Assembly: GCA_934725685.1 (NCBI GenBank)
Contig: CAKVBX010000003.1
Location: forward strand, 1 to 64,000
Origin: an uncultured Bacilli bacterium
Lineage (GTDB): Bacteria > Bacillota_I > Bacilli_A > RFN20 > CAG-288
Length of the DNA: 64,000 bases
Direction: 5' to 3'
Translations under genes and position numbers: made by a program
The notes under the pieces: model-generated
Told to the model about the DNA's origin: nothing
The model's database searches: none
Seen by the model: the letters and a program-made list of their open reading frames with translations, nothing else
Shown: positions 51,710-60,920 of the stretch, in pieces
Position numbering within the stretch: the stretch's first letter is position 1
Layout of the letters: the number at the start of each line of letters is the position of its first letter

Positions 51710-53221
51710 TTACTGATCGCGGAAATCCTTCAGAAGCTTGATTCTAGTAGGGTGACGAAGCTTTTTGAGAGCCTTGGCTTCAATCTGACGGATACGTTCT
51801 CTGGTGACATTGAATTCTTTTCCGACCTCTTCGAGTGTGTGACATCTTCCGTCCTCTAAACCATAACGGAGACGGATGACACGTGCTTCCTTTTCGGTCA
51901 GCTGAGAAAGGACCTCATTGATGCGCTCTGTTTCCATGGAACGATTAGCGAAGTCGTAAGGAGAAAGATTGTCCTTATCCTCGATGAAGTCACCGATATG
52001 GCTGTCTTCTTCTTCGCCAACCGGTTTCTCAAGAGAGAGTGGGTCAAGGGCAATTTGCTGAATCTCGCGGATACGCGAAGCCGTCCAGTCTCCGCCAAGT
52101 TCTTCCGCAATTTCCTCGGCCGTAGGATCACGATTGTATTTCTGCGTGAGCTTTCTCGTCGCACGGGTGATTTTGTTGATGTTTTCGACCATATGGACCG
52201 GAATACGGATGGTTCTCGCCTGGTCGGCGAGAGCACGGGTGATGGCCTGACGGATCCACCAAGTCGCATAGGTAGAGAATTTGAAACCTTTGGAGTAGTC
52301 GAACTTATCGATGGCTCTCATGAGGCCAAGATTACCCTCCTGAATGAGATCGAGGAAGTCCATGCCACGGTTTACGTAGTGCTTGGCGATGGAAACGACG
52401 AGTTTCAGGTTGCACTGGATGAGTTCATCCTTGGCATCCTGGTCGCCTTCACGAACACGCTTGGCGAGTTCAACTTCCTCTTCCTTGGATTCAAGGACCT
52501 GGTAGGCACCAATGGCGTGGAGATACTGACGTACAGGATCGGCGTTCTTGACGTCGATGCCGGCGTAATAGTCTTCTTCGTCATCGTCATAATCCTCTTC
52601 TTCGTTTTCAAAATTGTCTTCACCTTCCAAGACTTCTTCTTCATCGGTCGGATCAAGAATCTCATCATCGAGGTTCTCGTCATCAGAATGAAGGTTATGG
52701 ATAAGCAAAAACTCCTGAAGCTCGCTTAAGTCATCATCAGTCAGTTCGAACTTCGAGATATATTTATCGAATTCACTTTGCTTATAAATGCCGTTGTTCT
52801 TTTTTCCAACTTCCAGGAAGTGCTCCTTGATATCATTGAGATCAAGCAGAAGTTTGTCTTCCTTGGCGAGATCTTTCACACTCTTCTTTTTCTTTCCAGT
52901 GGGCTTTTCTTCCTCGATTGTCTCTTCGATGGGGTTTTCTTCGATGATGTCTTCGCTTTCTTCATCGAGAGTCACGGCAAGAACTTTCTCCTGGATTTCC
53001 TCCAGTTCCGGTGCAGCTTCCTTCTTTGAAGATTTTCTCTTGCTTGCCTTTTTCTGAGGAACGGCTTCTTCCATAGAAGAATCAGCAGTCTCCATTTCAG
53101 AAGCTACATCAGAAGTCTTGGTCGCTTTCTTTGCTCCCGAATTTTTCTTGGTTTCGGTCTTCTTTTTCTTTCCGCTTTCTTCTTCGGTTACGACTTCGGT
53201 TGTTTTCTTTGTCTTTGCCAT
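51710..53221 (-). CDS. rpoD: RNA polymerase primary sigma factor RpoD/SigA
   Basis: The 503-residue sigma factor has a long charged, low-complexity N-terminus (residues 1-165; K, E, D and S rich), region 1.2 ([20 protein letters not shown]), region 2 ([55 protein letters not shown]), region 3 and region 4 ([40 protein letters not shown]). ATG 53221 has GAGAGGAG 6 nt upstream. The frame is also open for 58 codons before it, but differences between the two leader copies are not protein-like. The upstream 270 nt, including the first codons, is duplicated at 54400-54672. Confidence 0.96.
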   Translation of the reverse strand: MAKTKKTTEVVTEEESGKKKKTETKKNSGAKKATKTSDVASEMETADSSMEEAVPQKKASKRKSSKKEAAPELEEIQEKVLAVTLDEESEDIIEENPIEETIEEEKPTGKKKKSVKDLAKEDKLLLDLNDIKEHFLEVGKKNNGIYKQSEFDKYISKFELTDDDLSELQEFLLIHNLHSDDENLDDEILDPTDEEEVLEGEDNFENEEEDYDDDEEDYYAGIDVKNADPVRQYLHAIGAYQVLESKEEEVELAKRVREGDQDAKDELIQCNLKLVVSIAKHYVNRGMDFLDLIQEGNLGLMRAIDKFDYSKGFKFSTYATWWIRQAITRALADQARTIRIPVHMVENINKITRATRKLTQKYNRDPTAEEIAEELGGDWTASRIREIQQIALDPLSLEKPVGEEEDSHIGDFIEDKDNLSPYDFANRSMETERINEVLSQLTEKEARVIRLRYGLEDGRCHTLEEVGKEFNVTRERIRQIEAKALKKLRHPTRIKLLKDFRDQ

Positions 53222-53466
53222 GATAAGCTCCTCTCTATATTTTTCTATTCTTCGATGAAACGACGGACTCACTAGGGGAAGAAACGGGATGCAATCAAGT
53301 TCTTCCAATTTTCCTGAGGGAATGATAACCTCCCGAGTGAACTCCACACGATAGGAACACTTGATTCTATTCTGTACAATTCCTTTTTGAAACAATCAGA
53401 ACAGAAATCAGGAAACCCTATTATTAAGTATTGTAAAATTCAGCACATTTTCAAGAAATATCGTCA
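53194..53466 (-). repeat. rpoD leader repeat, copy 1
   Basis: This 273-nt block covers about nine rpoD codons, its ribosome-binding site and about 245 nt upstream. Copy 2 lies 1206 nt away at 54400-54672 in the same orientation, with 9 substitutions and no gaps counted by eye. Weaker similarity continues to about 53512. No sigma-A consensus promoter was identified with confidence. Confidence 0.93.
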
Positions 53467-53526
53467 ACTAACCGGAAATCAGAAACAGGTTCGAGATTGC
53501 TCTCCATTCGAAAAAAAGAATTTCTT

Positions 53527-54186
53527 CTATCGTTCATAGAAGGAAAGTGCACTGTGGAGCAAGGATAGCTCCGCTTCCTTCTTTTCCTGAATTGAAAGGG
53601 GAAGTGCAAGAATCCGCTTTTCCTCCTTCTTCAGATAAGAAAGCAGAAGAGGATCCTTATGAAGGAGTGGATAGCTTCCGTAATGAAGCTCGGCTTCACT
53701 CACCGAAGAAACATTCCCGATGTTCTTCATCAGAAGAAGGGGATAATAACGTCGTTCATAGACATACTTTCCTCCGACGGAAGAGAAACCGCAATCATGA
53801 AGCAGGGAAATCGCTTCCCGAAAGTCACTCTGCGGTTCCAAAAGAACATAGTGCAGTGTTTTCAATTTCATAGGATGGCGGGAGAGAATATTATGAATGG
53901 TATTTCCACCCATTCCGAGAAGAGAAACTAAGGTCACATCACTTGGCATGTTATCGATGCCATCCATGAAAAGACAGACAAGGCCGTTCTCTTTTTGTTC
54001 TTTTGCGGTATTGGTAACCAATCCGGAATAAGGACCCTTTTTGTTCTCGGAGGCATAAGTCTTCCATCCGGATTTTGCCAACTCTTTCGCCAGTAGTCCA
54101 CGGTCAGCCCCGACATCGAGGACAATCTCCCCATTTGGGATGAGAGTAAACGCGTCGGAAAGGCGTTCTGTAAGATTATCAATCAT
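53527..54186 (-). CDS. trmK: tRNA (adenine-22-N1) methyltransferase TrmK
   Basis: The 219-residue SAM-dependent methyltransferase has motif I IVLDVGADRGLLAKELAKSG (about residues 18-37), VSLLGMGGNTIHNILSRHP and LLEPQSDFREAISLLHDCGF, matching the TrmK/YqfN family that makes m1A22 in tRNA. ATG 54186 overlaps the end of the upstream sigma-4-only gene (ATGATTGA), so the two are translationally coupled. In most Bacillota trmK directly follows sigA in the dnaG-sigA region. Here the sigA position is taken by the sigma-4 fragment and rpoD lies downstream. Confidence 0.9.
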   Translation of the reverse strand: MIDNLTERLSDAFTLIPNGEIVLDVGADRGLLAKELAKSGWKTYASENKKGPYSGLVTNTAKEQKENGLVCLFMDGIDNMPSDVTLVSLLGMGGNTIHNILSRHPMKLKTLHYVLLEPQSDFREAISLLHDCGFSSVGGKYVYERRYYPLLLMKNIGNVSSVSEAELHYGSYPLLHKDPLLLSYLKKEEKRILALPLSIQEKKEAELSLLHSALSFYER

Positions 54187-54427
54187 GGAAATACTTCCGA
54201 ACTTCGTCACCCAATTCAAGGCGAAGATTCTCAAGTGCTTCTTCTTCATACTGACGGACACGCTCTTCCGTAACACTGAATTCTTTTGCAATCTCTATAC
54301 GCGTGTGTGTTTTTCCATCCTCGAGGCCGTAGCGTAAAGAGATGACACGCGCCTCAGACACCGGGAGTTTCGACAATGCTTCATCAATCCGTTTTTCTTC
54401 TTCGGTTGTTTTCTTTGTCTTTGCCAT
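54179..54427 (-). CDS. Stand-alone sigma region 4 protein with rpoD-derived start
   Basis: The 82-residue protein begins with the same residues as RpoD (MAKTKKTTE) and passes directly into sigma region 4: [20 protein letters not shown] (24-43), then IEIAKEFSVTEERVRQYEEE (44-63) as helix-turn-helix. Regions 1-3 are missing. Over 71 aligned positions it matches RpoD at about 39. The recognition helix keeps ERxRQ but has Glu where RpoD has Arg (TEERV against TRERI), and the tail is acidic. It has the same GAGAGGAG ribosome-binding site as rpoD and an intact frame overlapping trmK. It may be a remnant kept for coupling, or a regulator that binds -35 DNA or the beta flap. Confidence 0.82.
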   Translation of the reverse strand: MAKTKKTTEEEKRIDEALSKLPVSEARVISLRYGLEDGKTHTRIEIAKEFSVTEERVRQYEEEALENLRLELGDEVRKYFHD

Positions 54428-54672
54428 GATAAGCTCCTCTCTATATTTTTCTCTTCTTCGATGAAACGACGGACTCACTAGGGAAAGAAACGGGATGCAA
54501 TCAAGTTCTTCCAATTTTCCTGAGGGAATGATAACCTCTCGAGTGAACTCCATACGATAGGAACACTTGATTCTATTCTGTACAATTCCTTTTTGAAACA
54601 ATCAGAACAGAAATCAGGAAACCCTATTGTTAAGTATTGGAAAATTCAGTACATTTTCAAAAAATATTGTCA
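54400..54672 (-). repeat. rpoD leader repeat, copy 2
   Basis: This is the second copy of the 273-nt block in front of the sigma-4-only gene. The two copies differ at 9 positions, 5 of them in the distal 50 nt. At its 3' edge TTCGGTT, present twice in copy 1 (53184-53201 area), marks the junction with the sigma-4 coding part. Beyond 54672 similarity falls off gradually. Confidence 0.93.
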
Positions 54673-54838
54673 GCTTCCTGAAATAAGAAATAGGTACGAA
54701 GTTGCTCAACATTTCTTCCCAGGAATAGGATTCTTTCTTTTGTTCAAGTCATTCTTTGTCATCATTTTCAGGACCATCGACGATTGTGAAACAAAGCAGA
54801 ATCCCTAAAGAAACGGGGATTATATCGGAATAATTAGC
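54673..54838. other. Spacer between the copy-2 leader and dnaG
   Basis: About 165 nt. AATCCC/GGGGATT (near 54800-54822) forms a weak hairpin without a T-run after the dnaG stop. Its distal part still shows weak similarity to sequence upstream of copy 1. No gene was seen. Confidence 0.4.
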
Positions 54839-56911
54839 TCAGAAGGTCCCGCTATTCTTTCTGATTTTTCCCATCAGGGTGATGATTTCGATTTCCTCTT
54901 CGTCGGAAAGAGCACCTGAAATTCTCTTCTTTGCCTGAAGACGGTTCAGATTGTAGTAAAGCGGGTGCAAGGTAAGATTCTGTTTATGGGCATTCTCATC
55001 GTAACAGTCGGAAGGAAGACGGCGCATTCCTTCCTGGAAGGAAAGAAGGAAATCCCGGTAATCATCCTGAAAATTTGCCGTTTCTTTCTTTTCCGCTTCT
55101 TCGTCAACGAAAAGTCCTAAGGGATCATCTTCCTCTTTCGCCTGCTTTGACGAATCCTTGAGGGCAATGATTTTGCTCTTCAGGCTCTCATAATCGGCAG
55201 GGTGGAATGGTTCCCGTTTTCCAGGATGGGAAAGGTACTCTAATCCGATCAGGTTGACAAGATAATGGAATGGTTCAAAGGCAAAATCAATCTTTGCACT
55301 TTCCAGAAGTTCAAAAGCGGAATAGGCATGCGTAAGCACCATGACGATGGAGCATTCATTGGCTAACAGGGAAGCGTTGATTCCCTGTCCCATCATCGAC
55401 TCTTTTGTCATTCGGTTAAGCTGCAGAATGATATCAGGGAGCATAAAATTGTCACTCCAGGTGCAATTGATGACATAACTTTGTTCCTGTCGTCTCCGAT
55501 ACGGGCGCCAAGGGCGTTTCCCATCATTATCTTCTATCGGCTGATACCGCGCTTCTTCAGTAGAATATCTTGGTTCCTGCCCAATTTTCACCGAAACATT
55601 TTTCAATACCTTACTCAGGGTTTCTTTGCTGAGAGAACATACTTTGCTCAGCCAATTGAGATCCTGTTCCTGAGAAACAGCATCCAAAGAGGCAAAATAC
55701 AACTGGTGATCGACCAAAAATTTCTGGATTTCTTTGGCATCGGTGAGCATCTTCCTCTCCCCGAGCGTTCTACGAAGGAAAAAGAGAAAAGGATCATAAA
55801 GCCTTTCCAGTTGGGAAAGAAGGAGTTCTCCCCCTTTTTCTTTTCCGTAACTGAGCACTTCATCCGCATCTTTGCCGCAGGTGAATTTCCGAACAATCCG
55901 GAAGGGAATCGCATAGCGGAGCAGTTCCTTTGCGGCACGTTCCTCCCCGATTTGACCTGGTTCATCGCTGTCAAGACAGAGTCTGACTTCGACACCGAGT
56001 GCCTTGATGGCTTTCAGGTGTTCTTCGGTGAGTGCCGTACCCATCGTACCGCAGACGGCAAAACAACCGGCACGGCAGACGGCGATGACATCCATGAAGC
56101 CTTCGACGATATAAAGATAGCCTTTCCGTCTCGCCTCTTCTTTTGCCTTGGAAAAATGATAGAGAATTTCTGCCTTTTTGAAAAGCGGAGTCTCAGGATA
56201 GTTCACATACTTGCCGACACCATCTGTCTTTTTGAGGATTCGTCCGGAAAAAGCGACCAGATGACCACTGTTGTCCTCAATCGGAAACATGATGCGGTCC
56301 TGATAGCGATCTTCCAATTCCGAGGAAGAAGAGAGGATTCCGGCACGGGATAGCGTACTTACATCATATCCCTGACTGCGCAGGGCATTCACAAGCATTT
56401 TCGGGTCGTTCGGTGCATAACCGATACCGAAATGTTCAATGATTTCCTTTGGAAGTCCGCGTTTCTCGAGATATTCTCTTCCGTCAGTTCCGTTTTTGCT
56501 TGCTAAGGAAAGCTGATAGAACTTCGCGGCGTCGTTCAACGCCTTCAATTCCGTCGAAAACTTCTGCTCGATAAGAGAAACATACTGGTTCGAGGAAATG
56601 CGGTCCGGCAAAGGAATCGAGCAGATGGAGGCGACTTCTTTTAGGGCCTCCATCGGCTTGATGTTCTTATACTTTTTGACGAATGCAATCGAACCGCCCT
56701 TGCTTCCGCAGGCCCAGCAATGGAACGTATTCCGGTTGGGATCAATCTGCATCGAAGGATTGGTGTCATTGTGAAAAGGGCAAAGGGAAACATAGATTCT
56801 ACCCTTTTTCTGAACATTGTTGCTTCCCAAAAAATTGGATACCACTCTTACGATATCCGCCTTTTGGTCAACTTCTCGGAAGATATTGTTTTCGTCGTTC
56901 TGGAATGGCAA
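54839..56911 (-). CDS. dnaG: DNA primase DnaG
   Basis: The 690-residue primase has the CHC2 zinc finger SLCPFHNDTNPSMQ...FHCWACGSKGGS (about residues 42-72), the catalytic N-terminal part with GIGYAPNDPKMLVNAL, toprim YLYIVEGFMDVIAVCRAGC and RLCLDSDEPGQIGEERAAK, and a C-terminal helicase-binding region. The start codon is TTG (complement of 56909-56911) with AAAGGAG 6 nt upstream. An insertion near 465-490 is rich in R/Q/Y. It follows glyS by 11 nt, in the classical glyS-dnaG-sigA order. Confidence 0.95.
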   Translation of the reverse strand: MPFQNDENNIFREVDQKADIVRVVSNFLGSNNVQKKGRIYVSLCPFHNDTNPSMQIDPNRNTFHCWACGSKGGSIAFVKKYKNIKPMEALKEVASICSIPLPDRISSNQYVSLIEQKFSTELKALNDAAKFYQLSLASKNGTDGREYLEKRGLPKEIIEHFGIGYAPNDPKMLVNALRSQGYDVSTLSRAGILSSSSELEDRYQDRIMFPIEDNSGHLVAFSGRILKKTDGVGKYVNYPETPLFKKAEILYHFSKAKEEARRKGYLYIVEGFMDVIAVCRAGCFAVCGTMGTALTEEHLKAIKALGVEVRLCLDSDEPGQIGEERAAKELLRYAIPFRIVRKFTCGKDADEVLSYGKEKGGELLLSQLERLYDPFLFFLRRTLGERKMLTDAKEIQKFLVDHQLYFASLDAVSQEQDLNWLSKVCSLSKETLSKVLKNVSVKIGQEPRYSTEEARYQPIEDNDGKRPWRPYRRRQEQSYVINCTWSDNFMLPDIILQLNRMTKESMMGQGINASLLANECSIVMVLTHAYSAFELLESAKIDFAFEPFHYLVNLIGLEYLSHPGKREPFHPADYESLKSKIIALKDSSKQAKEEDDPLGLFVDEEAEKKETANFQDDYRDFLLSFQEGMRRLPSDCYDENAHKQNLTLHPLYYNLNRLQAKKRISGALSDEEEIEIITLMGKIRKNSGTF

Positions 56912-56922
56912 GATAGTCTCCT

Positions 56923-58320
<1,398 letters not shown>

Positions 58321-58352
58321 AGTTATATTTTTACCTCTTTTTTGGACAAATA

Positions 58353-58381
58353 ATTATAGCACATATCATAGACCCGGAAAC
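58353..58381 (-). promoter_or_regulatory. Candidate glyS promoter
   Basis: The minus strand shows TGCTATAAT (TATAAT complement of 58353-58358), an extended -10 with a weak GTTTCC -35 17 nt upstream. The ribosome-binding site AGAGG follows. Confidence 0.55.
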
Positions 58382-59128
58382 TCATTCCTGGAGGGAGGAA
58401 AGAAAGAGAGAAAGTGTCTTCAGTGGTTTCATATCAAAGCAGGAAGAGAGATGGTCAATCAAGTCCTCTAGGACCTTCTTGCCTTCCTTTTCAGGCACCT
58501 GATGAAGAAATGTTTCTTCGGTCAGGGGAGAAAAGATAAATTTGAGGATGTATAGCTCCAGTTTTCCCTTCTCGGGAACATGCTTCTTTTCCTGACAGTC
58601 CTTGCAAACAAATCCGCCTGTTTCCAGGGAATAAGTTGTAATTCTGTCTTTTCGTCCGCAGAGAATACAGCCATCGATTTTGCTGTCGACCCCCAAGGCC
58701 TTAGCATAAGAGGCAAGCACCAACAGAGCTGAGGTTAGCGGGTCATTTCCTTTCGATAAATGCCGGAGAATGAGATAGATGTCATGACTCGGGAAGGCAT
58801 CACCATATCGGAACAGGGCGAAGGTGATTTCCTGTAGGAAAAGAAGAAAGCAGGAGTTTTCGTAACAGGCAGAGAGCATGGAATTATCTTCCATCACTTG
58901 AAGCGATGCGGCAATTCCGAAATCGTCTTTCCCTTCCCGGTAGGATAACCGGAGTAAGTCCCCGGAGATGAGAAGGGGTTTAAGATTGCTTTTTGGTTTA
59001 TAGACACCCCTAGCAAGGACAGAAAAGATGCCTTCTTTCCCGGCAAGGCTTACTATCGCAGAATCTTCTCCGTATCGTGTACTGGATAAAACAAAGCAAA
59101 GGCTGCTTTTTTCAGGGAGCTTCATCAT
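58382..59128 (-). CDS. recO: DNA repair protein RecO
   Basis: The 248-residue protein has the OB-fold N-terminus (SSLCFVLSSTRYGEDSAIVS, ARGVYKPKSNLKPLLISGDL) and a zinc finger CILCGRKD...GGFVCKDC (about residues 154-180). It loads RecA on SSB-coated DNA with RecR. The start overlaps the era stop (ATGATGA), as in most Bacillota era-recO pairs. The C-terminus ends about 60 nt before the glyS start region. Confidence 0.92.
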   Translation of the reverse strand: MMKLPEKSSLCFVLSSTRYGEDSAIVSLAGKEGIFSVLARGVYKPKSNLKPLLISGDLLRLSYREGKDDFGIAASLQVMEDNSMLSACYENSCFLLFLQEITFALFRYGDAFPSHDIYLILRHLSKGNDPLTSALLVLASYAKALGVDSKIDGCILCGRKDRITTYSLETGGFVCKDCQEKKHVPEKGKLELYILKFIFSPLTEETFLHQVPEKEGKKVLEDLIDHLSSCFDMKPLKTLSLFLSSLQE

Positions 59129-59997
59129 TCTTCGTAGCCGAATTTCTTCAGATATTTATCTTGGTTTCTCCAATCCGGAATCGCTTTGACATGCAGTTCG
59201 CAATGCGATGGCATACCAAAATAGGAAGAGATGGATTGTTCCGAGAAACGGGCGATTTCGGAAATCATCTTACCACCTTTTCCGATGACGATGGCTTTCT
59301 CGGATTCCTTTTCGACGATGATATCAGCATAAATCTCAAGCATGCCCTCTTCCTCTAAGACATGAGTGAGATCGACATAAATCGTATGGGGCACTTCTGC
59401 CGAGAGCAGTCTCATACACTTCTCGCGAATGATTTCGGACATGATATACTCCCGGGGTCGGTCGGAAACAATGTCCTCAGGGAAGATGACATCCCCTTCC
59501 TCAAAATGGTTCTTGATGGCGACAAGTAGTTCGGCGATACCGAAGCCGTCCTTAGCGGACATTCGGATGACCTCTGCATTCGGTAAGAACTGAAGGTACC
59601 GTGCAAGGCGGCTTTCTCCGATATCCATGGAGACAAGATCGACTTTGTTATAGGCAATGATAACCGGAACGTTCTCGTTCTTCAGTTTTTCGGCAAGTTC
59701 GAAATTCGGGACCTCGCTAGCGTCGATGACATAGACGATCACGTCGACGCCGTCTTTTGCGCTCTCGGCATCGCGCAAAAGGATGCTGCCGAGCTTCCCG
59801 TGAGCCTTGAAGACACCGGGAGTGTCGACAAAGACAATCTGGGAATCCTCATCATTGTAAATGGCGTGGACATTGTCTCTTGTCGTCTGGGGCTTCGAAG
59901 AGACAGGAAGCAGCTTGAAGCCGAGGCATTTGTTGATGATGGTGCTCTTTCCGGCGTTGGCTCTTCCGTAGACACAGGCAAATCCGACTTTTTTCAT
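59125..59997 (-). CDS. era: GTPase Era
   Basis: The 290-residue GTPase assists 16S rRNA maturation. G1 is VYGRANAGKSTIINK (residues 9-23; GRPNVGKS in most), G3 FVDTPGVFKAHG, G4 IIAYNKVDLVSMD. The C-terminal KH domain has KAIVIGKGGKMISEIARFSE. The start overlaps the end of the ybeY-cdd fusion by 4 nt. Together they form the ribosome-maturation cluster ybeY-cdd-era-recO. Confidence 0.95.
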   Translation of the reverse strand: MKKVGFACVYGRANAGKSTIINKCLGFKLLPVSSKPQTTRDNVHAIYNDEDSQIVFVDTPGVFKAHGKLGSILLRDAESAKDGVDVIVYVIDASEVPNFELAEKLKNENVPVIIAYNKVDLVSMDIGESRLARYLQFLPNAEVIRMSAKDGFGIAELLVAIKNHFEEGDVIFPEDIVSDRPREYIMSEIIREKCMRLLSAEVPHTIYVDLTHVLEEEGMLEIYADIIVEKESEKAIVIGKGGKMISEIARFSEQSISSYFGMPSHCELHVKAIPDWRNQDKYLKKFGYEE

Positions 59998-60863
59998 GCG
60001 TTTAGATCCTCCGAAGTGAACATGTAGGGTAAGAGTCCCTTCACGGTCGTGAAGAGATGTTTCGTCTCATCTTTGTTATAAATATACACTGGGCAGTTTT
60101 CATCCATGAGTTCACTCATAACCTGACGGCAGCTTCCGCAGGGCGTACCGATATTGGAAGAAGAAGTGATGAGGGAAAGAGAGACGATATCTTCCTTTCG
60201 GTAGCCGAGGGCATAGGTATGGAAGAGGGCGCACCGTTCCGCGCAGATGCTGTCTCCGAAGGCGGAATTCTCAATGTTGAACCCACGATGGAATTTTCCG
60301 TCCTTCGTGAGAACGAGGGCACCGACCTGGAAGTGGGAATACGTGCTGACTGCCATCTTTTGTGCTTCGAGAAGCAGCTTTTTCACCTTTTTCTGATCGG
60401 TATAAAAGTCATACGGGAGCGTATTTAGAATGTCGTTTTGAAGGGCAAACATCTCTTCGGCCTCCTGTTCGGAGCGATGGTGATCATAACCGAAGGCGTG
60501 AAGAAGGCCGTGGATGAAAAGAAATGCGAGCTCCCGTTCCAACGGGTGACGATACTGTTTGGCCTGTTCTTTGGCGACATCGATGGAAAGCATAATGTCT
60601 CCAAGATCAAAGACCGGTTCGTCCGCGACGAAATCGGCCTCCCGATAGGCAAAGGTCAGAACATCGGTCGGACGATCGATGTTGCGGTATTTCTTATTGT
60701 ATTCATGCATTTTTTCCAATGTCTGAAGCGAAAGAGAGACTTCGTAGGTTCCTTTCTTGTTCAGTTTACTCAAGGTATGATCAAAGACCGTCTGGAAAAG
60801 AGAACGGTAGGATTTTTTCGTCTTGACGCAGGAAACGTAATCGAGAATGTGTTCATCGCCCAT
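59994..60863 (-). CDS. YbeY endoribonuclease - cytidine deaminase fusion
   Basis: The 289-residue protein joins two enzymes. Residues 1-150 are YbeY, the rRNA-maturation RNase, with the zinc motif HGLLHAFGYDH (H118, H122, H128) and RPTDVLTFAYRE plus GDIMLSIDVAKEQA. Residues about 158-285 are cytidine deaminase, with SHFQVGALVLTKDGK, the catalytic CAER (C207-E209) and PCGSC (C242, C245). Both zinc sites are complete. In most Bacillota the order is ybeY-dgkA-cdd-era; here dgkA is gone and the flanking genes are fused in frame. GGAGG precedes the ATG, directly after an inverted repeat. Confidence 0.93.
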   Translation of the reverse strand: MGDEHILDYVSCVKTKKSYRSLFQTVFDHTLSKLNKKGTYEVSLSLQTLEKMHEYNKKYRNIDRPTDVLTFAYREADFVADEPVFDLGDIMLSIDVAKEQAKQYRHPLERELAFLFIHGLLHAFGYDHHRSEQEAEEMFALQNDILNTLPYDFYTDQKKVKKLLLEAQKMAVSTYSHFQVGALVLTKDGKFHRGFNIENSAFGDSICAERCALFHTYALGYRKEDIVSLSLITSSSNIGTPCGSCRQVMSELMDENCPVYIYNKDETKHLFTTVKGLLPYMFTSEDLNA

Positions 60864-60877
60864 AAAAACTAGGCCTC

Positions 60878-60897
60878 CTATATACTTAAGTATATAG
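60878..60897 (-). promoter_or_regulatory. Perfect palindrome next to the ybeY-cdd ribosome-binding site
   Basis: CTATATACTTAAGTATATAG overlaps the ribosome-binding site AGGAGG. TTAAAA with 17-nt spacing to TATACT inside it could be an internal promoter. It resembles the element before apt. Confidence 0.55.
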
Positions 60898-60920
60898 CAA
60901 AACTTGCCTTTTTTTAAGGA

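Noticed and set aside
53222..53395. 58-codon in-frame N-terminal extension of rpoD, also open before the sigma-4 gene
   Set aside because: Both frames have GAGAGGAG immediately before MAKTKK. The few differences between copies change amino acids as often as not, and no ribosome-binding site precedes the longer start.
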